Source: Combretum micranthum (taxonomy: Eukaryota > Streptophyta > Magnoliopsida > Myrtales > Combretaceae). Taken from it: 64,000 nucleotides of DNA. The position numbers and the translations under genes are program-made. Below the pieces are notes generated by a model. The model was not told the DNA's origin and ran no database searches. It saw only the letters and a list, made by a program, of their open reading frames with translations. Where the stretch lies: the NCBI GenBank assembly GCA_024138025.1, contig JAMXBD010000065.1:124001-188000 (forward strand), written 5' to 3'. This document shows, piece after piece, positions 34,266-45,797 of this stretch (its first letter is position 1; each line of letters starts with the position of its first letter).

Positions 34266-37200
34266 TTAATTTCACGCCTTAAATACTAGGGTCATCTATA
34301 GCCTATGACGTGTCTATATTTAATGCAAACATGGTAACACTCTGCTAAGAACCACAATAAATGCCAATAATATCATTAACTCCCATTTACACACATAAGA
34401 TAGGAATCACCACATGTATGAGTTACATAACAACCATACAAATCCCACACTAAACATTCAACTACCATGTTTAAAGATAGCTCACAAGGGAGTGCATCTG
34501 CTACACTATAAATCATAAACACATAAAGAAATTAGGTATAAGCCTTGACTAACAATTAGATACACAAATACTTTATTGTAGTGCACATAATGAGTATGTT
34601 TCTCTAAGATTCATAACAACAATCTATTAGATAACAAGATGATCATCATCACCAATGTCTTTCCCATAATCCACAACCATGTCATATTTGAAGAGGTTAA
34701 ACATGACAAAAGTGCTACTTGAATCTATAAAAGAACAAAAAAATGAGACTGAACCTAGTATGGTATTACTGAAATACCCCAAATATTCACCTAGATTAGA
34801 AATTGAGTTTAGATAGATTAAATGAATTATAGGACTTAATTAGACAAGTTGGCTTAATTTAATTAGCTAATAATTAAATCGGTTTTGAGATTTGAAATTC
34901 CTCAAATCCCTAAACATGTTCTAAAAATGTTTAGAGGATTCCTAAACATTCAATTTAGACCAAAAATACTAATTCCTAAATCTCAGTAAAATTTGAGTTC
35001 ATTTGCTTGAATAAAAATATCAGTTCTTAAACCCGAACTCAAATTTAATATCTTTGTATCCAAATTAAATTCCTAAATTAAGTTCTTATTATAAGGTCTT
35101 AATTTGTAATATATCGGTTCAGAAATCATCTTTTAAATACTTCTGGAACTATAGATATTGATCTGATAGATCTAAACCTATACCCTATTTCTATTTTAGC
35201 CAAATTTGACTTTATCCTTTCCTTTTCTTTTTATTTTTCCTTTGCTGCCATTTGCTTTTCCTTTGTTCTGTTTTACGTTTTCTTTTTTTTTCCTTCTTCT
35301 TCTTCTCTTCTTCTTCTTCTCCTTCTTTTTTCCCTCTCCAAATTCAACTTGAATCTCAAGATCAAAGCCAACTAGAAGATAAATCAAAGCTAGAAGAGAA
35401 GCAAGATGAAGGAAAACAAGCTAGAAAAAGGAATCAATATTAGAACAAAAGAGGAAGAAGAAATTGCATGTTGTGTTAAAAAGATAAGTTTTCTATTTCA
35501 AGTAATCTTTGTTTTATTTGTTGTTTACTTATTCAATTGATGAATTGATATTGAAAATGAGTTGAAGTGCTGTTTATATTTGTATTTGTTGAGTTGAAGT
35601 TTGATATGAGTTGATTTGAGGAAGAAGAGTATGAATTGTGGGTTGTGATGATTTGATTGTAGTTTGAAGTTGTGGGAAGAGATTTGAAGTGTTAGGAGTT
35701 GTTATTAGTGTTTGTTTAATGTTAGAATTGATATAGGAAGCTTAGGAAATGATTTGAAGAAGTTTTGATAAAAGGAAGTGTAAAAAAAATCTCTTTTCGC
35801 AACCTGTTCTGTCTTCAACGCCGGCTCCTAGAGCTTCTACGCAGCCGGCTTTGAGCCGGTGTTGAAGGGAACAAAATGCCAACGCTGCTAGCTTTGAGAC
35901 TTACGCTGCCGGCTTTGAGCCTTACGCTGCCGGCTTTGAAATTTAAGTCGCCGGCTTTGAAGTGCCGGTGTTCGTTTTACTCAGTGCCCTGTTTCGCAGC
36001 TGTTTCTTATTTTGGCCATAACTTTTTCACACGACCTCCAATTGAGGTGATTCAAGTTGCTATAAAAAGATTAAAAAGAGATCTACAACTTTCATGTTTT
36101 AAGTTTTTACAAATACGAAACTTATTGATGCTTGAATTTTGATTCTTTCCGGCTGTGTGTTTTCTTAAACAAAAATTAAAACTTGTTTTTTATTTCTAAA
36201 TGTTTATTGTTAAGTGTGAATGGATCTTTTTGAATTAAAATGAGATAGATAAGTGATGTTTGATGTGTTATGTTGATAGATTGATTTAATTAAGCATGAT
36301 TTAGATAGATTTATAAATTCAACAAATAATTGAATTTCCAAGAGTATTAATGTAATAGCCATGCTTTTATTCCCAATATCATATTATATATAAGTGATTA
36401 TAGTTGCTTATTAAAATAAATAAATAATATGTATATATTTGAGTAGTGTAGAATAATTATGTTTGCATTAGTATAATAAATACTTAATATTAATTTACAT
36501 ATTGATGTGGTATATGGAATGAGTAATATTAGATATATATATATATATTTCAAATGGAGTGTAGCAGATTTTTTTAGGAAACCAAAAAGCTAAATAAATG
36601 CTTTTAGTTTACTTAAATTAATAACATTAATTAATTCTAATTAAAAACTACTTTATGACTTTTGTGGGCTGCCTTGAAAGTCAAACATTGGATAAACATT
36701 AAGCCAAAATACCCAAATTTCGTCCAAAATCAGACCACCCCCAAAACAACCCCTCAAACAAGCACAAAACCCATTATTTTCTCTCCCAAAGCCACCCCAA
36801 CTTCAAGACCAAGATCCACATCCAAATTCTTGCAAGTTGGCCACCAAAAGATCATTCTAAAGCCTTGAAAACCAAGCCCAAAGATTTGAGGTAAGTTTGA
36901 GTTACATTTGATGCAAGTTTCATAGTGTAGAGTTTGTTAAATGTGAATTTGATATGCATATATGTGTTGGTGATGTATTGATGAAGGTTTGGGCTACCAA
37001 TGAAGTATAATATATGCATGTTTAGTAGTTGGAGTGTGAGAATGAAAATGGAATGATGTATGAGTGGTGTAGTAAGGGTTAAGTGAAGTTGAGCTTGTTG
37101 AAAGTTGTATTGATTGGAGGGTAGAGATTAAAGTGAAATGATGTTGTTTAATGAGTTGGAAATGTATAATAGATGAGGTGGAGTTCATATATCAAGTTAT

Positions 37201-37275
37201 AGAGAGCTAAGAAAGTGTTTTGGTTGAAGTTAAAAGTGTTAAAGTTTGAAAAATTTCGTATAACTATCTCTACAC

Positions 37276-37545
37276 CTGTCAAAACACCCCTGTTGCCAAG
37301 GGTGTAGTGCTCTCGGATCAAAAATTTCATTTCCCCTTAGTTGAAACGGCCTCCAAAACACCCTGTTGCCAAGGGTGTAGTGCTCTCGGATCAAAAATTT
37401 CATTTCCCCTTAGTTGAAACGGCCTCCAAAACACCCTGTTGCCAAGGGTGTAGTGCTCTCGGATCAAAAATTTTACTTCCCCTGAGTCAAAACGGCCTTC
37501 AAAACACCCCGTTGCCAAGGGTGTAGCGCTCGCGGATTTCTTCCC
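37276..37545 (+). repeat. 73-bp tandem repeat, four copies
   Basis: The word GTTGCCAAGGGTGTAG recurs at 37292, 37365, 37438 and, with one change, 37511, an exact 73-bp period. Copies 1-3 are almost identical and copy 4 has several substitutions. The 60-80 codon frames here are a by-product of the repeat. Confidence 0.95.
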
Positions 37546-38728
37546 TGACGCGACACTGTTTTGTAAATTAGTCATAATTTTTCATCCGACCTCCGATTGA
37601 GGTGATTCAAATTGCGTTAAAAGCTTAAAAAGAGATCTACAACTTTCATGTTTTAAGTTTTTACAAAATAAAAACTTATCAAGGCCGAATTTTCGTTTCT
37701 TTTCAGCTGATACATTTTCCAAACAAAGTTAAAAACTTGTTTTTGTTTGTTTTATGTGTATTTGCTTTAACAAATGGATCTTTTAGACTAAAATGAGATA
37801 GATATATGATAATTGATGTGTTATGATGATCAAGTGATATAATTAAGCATGATTTAAGGATATTTGTATGATTTAATAAATTATTGATTATCTTTACTTG
37901 TTTTAGGATCTTGTGATAACTTATTTGAATTTACTTGAATGGTTAAGTATGAGATTAGTTAATATACATATACTTGAACTAAGTGTGAGTTTGTAATTTT
38001 TTTTTTACAGTGATTGATTCTCTTTCGGTTATTCCATTGACTCTCAAGCTAGTACAGGTACGCAGTAACTTGTTTGTTCTTTGCTTAGGATAGGCATATC
38101 TTTAATAAACTTTAATATGGAAAAACTTAAACCTTTGTTTGAATTGGATGTCTCTTACGCTATTTAAACCCGTATCTGGCCTAGATGGCAGATCGGTATC
38201 CGGTTCGGGGAGTAGCACCTTGCTCAGATTGGGGGCACGGTAGATTAGGCGCTTAGGCCACCCCTGTCTTTTGATAAGACTTTCCTAAGTGGTACGGCGG
38301 GTAACTGATGGGGAAAATGGTATCGGTGTAACATTTGCTTAAGCTTAGAATGAAATAATATGATTTAGTTCAAAGGTTTATGGGAACAGTTGGACTAATT
38401 GATGTTATGGACTAAGATAAGTGAAGTTGTGTAACGGCTGTTAACCCTAGATGAAGTTATTTTCTCTTTTATGGATATATCATCTAGGAGATATAAGTGT
38501 CCGAACTACTTATATCAACCCCCTGAGCGTCGTGATCGTTACTCAGGACCCTAAATATCCTTATTGTTCGGAGTTTGAATACTCCAGTGATGTTTGACTA
38601 ATTAAAGATTATCTAATAAATGAATGATTGTCACATTGCACTATAGTTTAAGATCGTGTGAGCCATTACGCATTTGTTTTTGTTACTTGTGTACTGGGCC
38701 TCTGGCTCATATTTTATTCTTTTCAGGT

Positions 38729-38803
38729 ATGGATGACGAATTCTATACAAGTATGGGATATGGATCGGATTTTGAGGAGTTCTTAGATGATTGGAAGGAG
38801 TAG
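38729..38803 (+). CDS. 24-codon ORF near the end of the inner solo LTR
   Basis: ATG to TAG encodes a short, very acidic peptide (MDDEFYTSMGYGSD, then FEEFLDDWKE). It follows a TTTTCAG acceptor-like site. The related position in the outer LTR (about 40940) lacks the ATG, so it is not shared by both copies. Function unknown and probably chance. Confidence 0.2.
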   Translation: MDDEFYTSMGYGSDFEEFLDDWKE

Positions 38804-41800
38804 AGACGACCTTGACGTTGATGGAACCCTTATGTAATAGAATAGCTATATGTACATATATGCTTTGAAAACTTATGTATTAGTTAATAGGATTTTTGTT
38901 ATCTTTTGATATATTTTGTAAATGGCTTGTTTACGAGCCTTGTATGTATGTATGTATGTATATATATGGTTGTATTATGTACTATTAGTGATAAAGTTTA
39001 TTCTTATAAGACATTTAGGCAAATAACTATACAAATTGATCATGGATTACAACCTTACATATAATACTGCAGATTATATGTGGTTGGGGAACTGGGTTTG
39101 CCTATTTTAAATATAGGGGTAAATCCGGGGCCTTACAATTAAACTAAAAGCAGTTATGTTGTATATATGATTTCCGTTGCTTGATTTATGATGTTGTGAT
39201 GACTTAGTGAGACTAAATGATCTTGGTAAGTATATAAATGGTGAGTTATGTATTTATATGAATTTTATTTGAACTTCCTTCATGCTAAGTTTAAGATTTG
39301 TTTATTATTTGTTCTTATGATTAGTTATTAAACTTAAATGAACTTAGTTAACAAACTTAAGTTCAATTTGATTAAATAGACTTGAATGAGTTAAAATGAA
39401 TTAAATTGAGTTAGTTTAGCCATATTTGACTTAGTTTTTGAACTAAATGATTAAGGTTAATTAATTTAGCTAAGTTCAAGTCAAGGTGAGTTCAAGTTGA
39501 CATAGATCCCACATGTATAATGAATTAGTAATGAATCTAAGTTCAACTTGACTAAATGAACTTGAATGAACTAAAATGGATTAGATTGTTTAACTTTGAT
39601 GAATTTGGATAGGTTTAAGCTAACTTGGGATTAAGTGACTAGATCTTAGATATGTAATGAGCTAGTAATTAATCTAAGTCCAACTTGGCTTAATGAACTT
39701 TACTAAGCTAAAATGAATTAGATTGTCTATGTTTAATCAACTTGACTTAGTCAATGAATCAAATGACTAATTTTAATCAATTTGGCTAATGTTAAGCTAA
39801 AATGGGTTAATAGCTATTAATTAGCTTAGATTAATGAATTAGGATGATCTTTGAATAATATGGGAATTTGTTGTTTCAAATGTTTATTTGCTTTGAATAT
39901 GAATGCTTTTATGTATGAATGCTTTATATATGCTATGTTTTGTGATAAGAAACTATAATTAAAGTGAAAAGAATTACTTTGACAAACAAAGGAGAACTGT
40001 CCATATTTTGGCGGGGCGATATTCGCAGCCATAGTGGGGTTCCACATTAGTGTCTGATCAAATAGGATTTAATAAAATGAGTTTAAGATGAATGGATAAA
40101 TAGCTTAAGTTTTTATATGATTTTGATGAAGTGCATGATTAGTTTAGTTTAGTTTAGTTTCTTATACGAGCTCTTTCCTTAACAGAAGTGGATATCTAAT
40201 TTATCTTCTGGATTATCTTCTGGAATTCCTTCTGAAACTCTGTTTGGATTTCGTAGATAAGGTACGCAGTAACTTGTGTGTTGGATGTTAGGATAGGCAT
40301 CTAAAATGAATTAAGAACTTAAACTCGGCTTAATAATTGATGAGTGTTGGTTGTGCTTTACATCGTTGAATCTAGAACCGATGAGCGACAACCTTGTCAT
40401 GATGCAATGACATGTTAGCTAGGCGCTTAACCAAGTCATGATGCAATGACTTTACCATGATGCAATGGTACGCTATGATGCAATAGCTATTCTTTTTGGT
40501 TAAGTGGGTAGCCGATAGGGGGAATAGTATCTGAGTAACGTTTACTTAAACTTAGGGAGAAATACCATGGTTTAGTTCAAAGTTTATGGGAACTTGTGAA
40601 CTAGGCTCATGTTATGGACTGAGTTTAAGTAGAGTCGGGCAACGACTTTTGAACCCTAAATGAAGCTATTTTCTTTATCGGTTAGATATAGGAGATATAG
40701 ATATCCGGTCTATCTATATCAACCCCCTGAGCAGCTGCTGTTACTCAGGACCCCAGATTCCCATTGGCTTGTTCTGGAGTGTGAGTGCTCCATTGTTGAT
40801 TTGTTTATTTTAATGAAAAGATAATAACTTGTGGATTGATGCATTGTATTTAATTAAGCTCGCGTGTCACTCCGTGTGTGATTGTGTTACTGTGTACTGA
40901 GCTCCGGCTCATCCTTGTTGTTGTTATTCTTTTTACAGGTATTGTTGTTGTTGATGATGAAATGATGACTTGTTGATGTTGTGGAGGTTGTTGATGTTGC
41001 TGTTCTTATTATTGTTGTTGATGTTGATGCTGATGAGGATGGTGATGGTGAGAATGATTGATGTGATGATGTTTATCCTGGGTTTTAGGCCATTATGAAG
41101 ATATGGGAGAATGAGTGAGGTGTGATAGGATCGAGATATTTCTTGTATTTTGTTTCTTCTTTGCTTTATTTTATGAAAACTGGATTTATTTATAAATTGT
41201 ATTTTCTTTTAAGGGCTTGTTAATGCTCACTTGATTGTAAATGATTATCTACCCCTAAGAGTAGATCATAAAGTATTTTTATAAAGTTAGTTTCTTAGAA
41301 AACTGGTTTGCTCTGTAGGGAGTAGAAGTTTATAAGTTGTTTTATAAAATTTGATTTTCCGCTGCCGAATCCAGTTATTTAGAAATCTAACTAAATGATT
41401 TCATAAATAATAAAATTGGTTTAGCAATGTTCAACATAAACACCTTCTTTTAAGACAACCTTACGTATAATTCGTAAGAGTTATACATGGTTGGGGACTT
41501 GGTGTGCTTAATTTGAGAATTGAGCATGTCGGGTCTTTACAATTACCATAAGAACAAGCGTGCGAGAAAACACGATTCATTCACATCTAATGCAACAAAT
41601 AATCATTTGTTATCTTTACTTTAAGTCCAACATTCAACATGAGGATAAATTGGTATCTTGACAACACAAGAAAAAAAGAAAAAATATATATATATGTAGT
41701 ACATACATATATGATGTTGTGTACTCCCTAATATCCATAAATCCAAACTTAGATTGGCTTGTAATCATTTTCAAGTATTCCACGTGAGGACAACATCACA

Positions 41801-43284
41801 TAGGGCTTATTAGCATATCACACCGACATCATTAGGTCGGTCCACTAACCACAGGCAAGCACATGTTATAGCCGAATATCCATTACTAAATTTGTAAAAC
41901 TATCCTAATAGGCACAACCATCAAACAAGGTGATACCAATACTTGGAATATTGTTCCATTTCAAATACTATAGAATCCACTACTTGACTTACACATATAT
42001 TAATTTTTTTCTGAACCTTTTATATATTTAGCTCAACTTTTATTTATATTCTTATATCTCTCACCATTACCCACTATTATCTAGGTTTATAAGATCTTCG
42101 AATAAACTTTAACCTTAAAAAGGAATGGAGAAGAAATGAATTCCATTGCTTTTAAGTAATAAAAAGGTAATTTGTAGGATGTTATAATGTGTATAGACTA
42201 GTGCACGAGTTCGTATGGGGCCAAGTATCACTTAGTTGAATTAAACAAGTAACAAATAGGTATACAATTAAATGTACAAGCACTGCATGTGTCGTGCTTC
42301 AACTATCCATGGGCTAGTGCACTTTAATTCAAACATGAAATTTTAAGTCAATGAGGTTACATAGGTTCATGCATAGATTGTGCACTTCCAGAGTTCCTAT
42401 CCTTTGAAAAAGATAAAGAGATGCATGAGCTTGCGCACTTTTGGGTTTTTCATATGCTTGTCACACAGAGGTATACAACCTTATGCACAAGCTCATGAAT
42501 GAGTTGCATACTTCCAAGTTTCATTTTGGTTTTTGTATGTTTTCATGAGATATATGGCATGGTGCATGGACTCTTGCATTGGTCGTGTACTTCTAGAAAT
42601 TCTCCATTCATCATTTTTTTCCTTGTTTCCAAACCCAAAACATCTTTTAACACTTGCACAAATGCATTCCTTACCCCACTACCATATTAACACACACAAC
42701 ACCTTTTTAGACACATCAAACACTCATGAAAAGAGATATGTAGAAATATATACATATATATACACAATAACTATGTTACCTTCTTGGAATTCCTCAATCT
42801 TCCTAATGATTATTCTTTCAATCTTCACTTTCGAAGACTCCTCCATAAATCTCTCTAAAGTTCTCCATTCCCTTTATAAAATGTTGTTGTAATTACCATT
42901 ATAACACAATTTCATCACTTTCATGTGTTGATTCATTGGAAACAACAAGAAAAAAAGAAGAAGTAATTATCACTTCCTATAGAATCTTTTCGGAATTTTC
43001 TAGATTTGTAGAAGGGTGTCGAGAGGGAAAGAGATATTATGCTACTTTTGTACGTATATGATGAAGGAAGAAGGGAGAGGCAATTGCTTAGAGTTTAAAT
43101 ACATTGCCAACCAACTTATCTTTTCAAAAGATATTATGATTTAATTGAAATATCCCTCTTTTGAAAAGAAGATTACTAATCTACCCATAATTTAATTTTA
43201 GGTACTGATGAACTTGAACCAAAAGACTCACCATCAACATAATTATTCTTTGGATAAAGCCAAATTATAGGTAAGACCCTAACA

Positions 43285-43508
43285 TCTTTTCATATGTCTA
43301 ATTTTAAATGAGACCAAGTCCATAAAAATAGAAAACAATACAAAAAAGAGATAATAGCTCCAAATGGTGAAAACAATGTTTGAATAAAATGAAACCAATA
43401 ACATTTGCTCGACCAATTTGCTCCTTCTTACCTATTTAAAACTTTCCTCTTATGACCTAATTCCATCTTCTTTTATACTTATTTTTCACTTTGGATCTTA
43501 CAAATATT
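43285..43508. other. Spacer between solo LTR copy A and hAT element 3
   Basis: AT-rich, nothing recognised. Confidence 0.5.
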
Positions 43509-43808
43509 CATATACATAGACGTCTTCCTGGGATGGTTCAAGTTTGAATTTTCAGGCCTCGTAATCAACTCTTGTAGGTAATGGGCGGGTCCATGGGTCC
43601 TGGTTTTGACCAGTCCCCATTTTTAATGTGTATATTAATTTTTTAATTATTATTATTTTTAATGAGGGATCAATTCGGACTCACTAGGTCCACTATTCCA
43701 ACTAGTGGATCTGCAAACCACGACGGATCCACTTGGCGGGTCCACTTGGTGGGTTAGACCGATCTCGTGTCGATTCGGATTCGATTTAGAGAGATGTCTA
43801 CATATACA
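43509..43808. mobile_element. Short hAT MITE (element 3) with exact 8-bp TSD
   Basis: The element proper is 43517-43800 (284 bp). It is flanked by the exact 8-bp repeat CATATACA (43509-43516 and 43801-43808). Ends read TAGACGTCTTCCT from the left and TAGACATCTCTCT inward from the right, the same TAGACRTC start as hAT element 1. The inner part is GC-richer than the flanks, with GGGTCC/GGATCC words. No coding capacity. Confidence 0.88.
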
Positions 43809-44980
43809 AGTAATTTGATTAATATCGACAATATCGAATGGCACATAATCGTTAGCAGAAAAATATACATATTGGATACTAAAGAAAGCAAGTTTTTATT
43901 TATTCATTACATTTAAAAAAAAGTCTATTGAAAAATTTAATATTTTTCCTTTGATCCTTGATAAATGTCGCAAACCCATATTTAAACTAACAACCTGTTA
44001 TTCAACCCATAGCACCCATGTTTTCTTTGTAAATTGTATTAGTATCTCTAATATTATATTTGTAACATTTGTGGTTTCTAAAAAAAAAATCACCTAGAGC
44101 TAGCTTAATAAAAGATGCTGATAAAAATAGCTTTACTGGATTTTTTTTCTTGGTAATTATAATAAGAAAAGAATACCCCAAACTAATTTATTGTATTAAT
44201 AGATTAGTATTAACACCATTAATCTAAGGTTTTAGCATGGCACCAAATTTACTTAACTATTTCTTTATTGGAAAAGGAAACCTTTATTCATAGTTATAAT
44301 TATTTATTTTTTCTTTTCTTTTTACCGAAACTTTATTTTTAATTAAATAAAGTTACAAATGAGTCAAATCGAGATTCTATAATGTTGTATTAAACTTAGC
44401 TCAAAATTTTAAAATTTAAATCTGACTTAATTTAAAATTTTAAAATCAAGTTTGACTAGTAATAATATTGAATAAGCTCAAACTACTTGGTTCAACTCAC
44501 CCATATTTATTTGTTAAAAAATATTTCTTATTATTTGACTTAAGTAGGATTAGACCCTCCTGCTAATGGAGCATGATGGCATAAAACTCGCATTCAATTT
44601 GATAAATTATTTAAGTATTTTTGTCTGAGTCGTTCGATTATTTCCAAATTTCAAATCTAATCTTAATAACCGAGTTGATATCCGGATGACGCTTATTTCA
44701 CCTCTTACCTTTTTAAAGTTTAAATCACCCACACCAAAAATCTTCATCATTGCTTTTATTGTTTCGGAAACTGTGCTATAGGTCATTCCTCTACTCACGA
44801 GCATGATTCTGAACCAATGCGCCAGCTGGGCACTCAATCATTTATCCTTTTCGCCATTACGTGTCACTCCATAAAAGCGAGTTCGATCCTATCACACTCG
44901 CAGGAACAAATCACGTTTTGCAAAGCAAAACCTCTCGAGACTAAAGATGGAGCCTTTTTTTTAACCCCATGTAGCCAATG
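43809..44980. other. Intergenic DNA upstream of XTH
   Basis: No gene recognised. Mostly AT-rich, with a less AT-rich stretch from about 44600 that has no recognisable frame. Confidence 0.5.
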
Positions 44981-45015
44981 ACAACTGGAAGACCACTGAA
45001 ACAGCTGTATTTGCC

Positions 45016-45678
45016 CACGTGGCTGGTTCTCATTGGTCCTATCCCTGCAGTCATCCTTTACAGACCGGAGACTTGTCGTAGGACGTGCCCACAGTGACCA
45101 GCCTTTAGCCAGCTAATTGGCCACAGTAACGGCTACATTTTTAATTTTTTCACTTTAAATTTCTCAATAAATCGTCTTGTTTTTTTTTTTTTAATGGCAA
45201 TTTGATAAGATGACGTGGCCATAGAATTGACACCTAGTCAGGAAAGGCTTTATCACGCGACATGCATTTAACTCGCGCAATAATTATTCATAATGTTTTA
45301 GAGCCGATCATTTTTTTTTTTACTGTTTCTCGACAAAAGAGTGAAAACAGAAATGCAGATTAATTAGGTTTGGTTTTCTAATTTTGATATTTTATTTTTA
45401 TTATTTTTAAATAAATTAATACTGATAAAAAGTAAATATTTTTACTTGTAAATACATCGAATAAACTAAATACAATTTGAATATAAATAATATATAAATA
45501 AAAATTAGACAATTTAAATATAATATGTGACATCTTTATATAAATCGTAAATTTTAAAAATATAAAAGATTTGACAACTTAAATCTAATAATTTAAATCT
45601 ATTATTTTTTTCTTTATGACGTGGCATATTGTACGGAGGAGGAGGTTTTAGAAGCCAATACAAATTTTGGCTATAAAA
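45016..45678 (+). promoter_or_regulatory. XTH promoter with TATA box and ACGT elements
   Basis: A TATA box TATAAAA lies at 45672-45678, 120 bp before the ATG, so transcription probably starts near 45700-45710 and the leader is CT-rich. Upstream, the 9-mer TGACGTGGC occurs twice (45211-45219 and 45617-45625) and a G-box CACGTG lies at 45016-45021. Such ACGT cores bind plant bZIP factors; the link to this gene is inference from position. An AT-rich MITE-like block sits between them at about 45365-45530. Confidence 0.6.
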
Positions 45679-45797
45679 GGAGACCATTTTGTATAGCAAA
45701 GCACTCCAGTGTAGCTACTTCTGCTACTGCTTACCTTCCTTATCTCTGTTCCTTTTGTGTCACACTCCCACCGTCTGTCTTTTAACTTTCTGCTTCC

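Larger units (their letters stand above)
36346..39142 (+). mobile_element. Family-2 inner solo LTR, nested in the outer one
   Basis: The element is 36351-39137 (2787 bp). It starts TGTAATAGCC, ends CCGGGGCCTTACA and has the exact 5-bp duplication ATTAA at 36346-36350 and 39138-39142. It is related to its host: about 340 bp match between 35975-36340 (host) and 37548-37890 (inner) (AGAGATCTACAACTTTCATG is identical). Later landmarks also correspond, for example GGTACGCAGTAACTTG (38058 and 40261), ATATCAACCCCCTGAG (38511 and 40717) and GTGTACTG. It carries four 73-bp tandem repeats the host lacks. No pol genes are present. It is younger than the outer LTR because it interrupts it. Confidence 0.87.
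34765..41546 (+). mobile_element. Family-2 outer solo LTR, inserted in copy A
   Basis: The element is 34770-41541. It starts TGAAATACCCCAAATATTC and ends GTCGGGTCTTTACA, the TG..CA ends of plant LTRs of the TGNAATACCCC type. The 5-bp duplication ATTAC at 34765-34769 and 41542-41546 is exact. Removing the inner insertion (36351-39142) leaves about 3.98 kb. The matching site in the related LTR at 59520-59530 is unfilled (GGTATTACCACAAGC), which confirms the junctions. The interior has a CT-rich leader (35220-35340), a short repeat built on GCTGCCGGCTTTGAG (35830-35960), diverged TAAGTTCAACTTGACT-type repeats (39350-39840) and a GTT/GAT-rich segment (40913-41075). No protease, integrase or polymerase is encoded. 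Probably a Ty3-gypsy LTR, by its ends and length. Confidence 0.85.
34271..43284 (-). mobile_element. Family-1 solo LTR (copy A), split by a nested insertion
   Basis: The parts 34271-34769 and 41547-43284 (together about 2.2 kb) align in order with the uninterrupted family-1 LTR at 59040-61149. Shared words include AAATACTAGGGTCATCTATA/AAATATTAGGGTCATCTATA, CACACATAAG, AAAGTGCTAC and TTACTTTAAGTCCA. In the copy-B orientation the LTR reads from right to left, so it is on the minus strand. The right end (GGTAAGACCCTAACA, 43284) and left end are placed by this alignment; no target duplication survives. No internal coding region is present, as expected for a solo LTR left by LTR-LTR recombination. 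The 60-120 codon frames within it look meaningless. Confidence 0.75.

Noticed and set aside
35196..35443. Opposite-strand 63-codon frames rich in Lys or Ser/Phe
   Set aside because: Produced by a CT-rich leader tract of the outer solo LTR.
37276..37545. Possible CRISPR array
   Set aside because: The whole 73-bp unit repeats without unique spacers, in a plant LTR; it is a simple tandem repeat.
34266..43289. Target duplication for family-1 LTR copy A
   Set aside because: The flanks TTAAT and TCTTT do not match; only alignment to copy B supports its ends.
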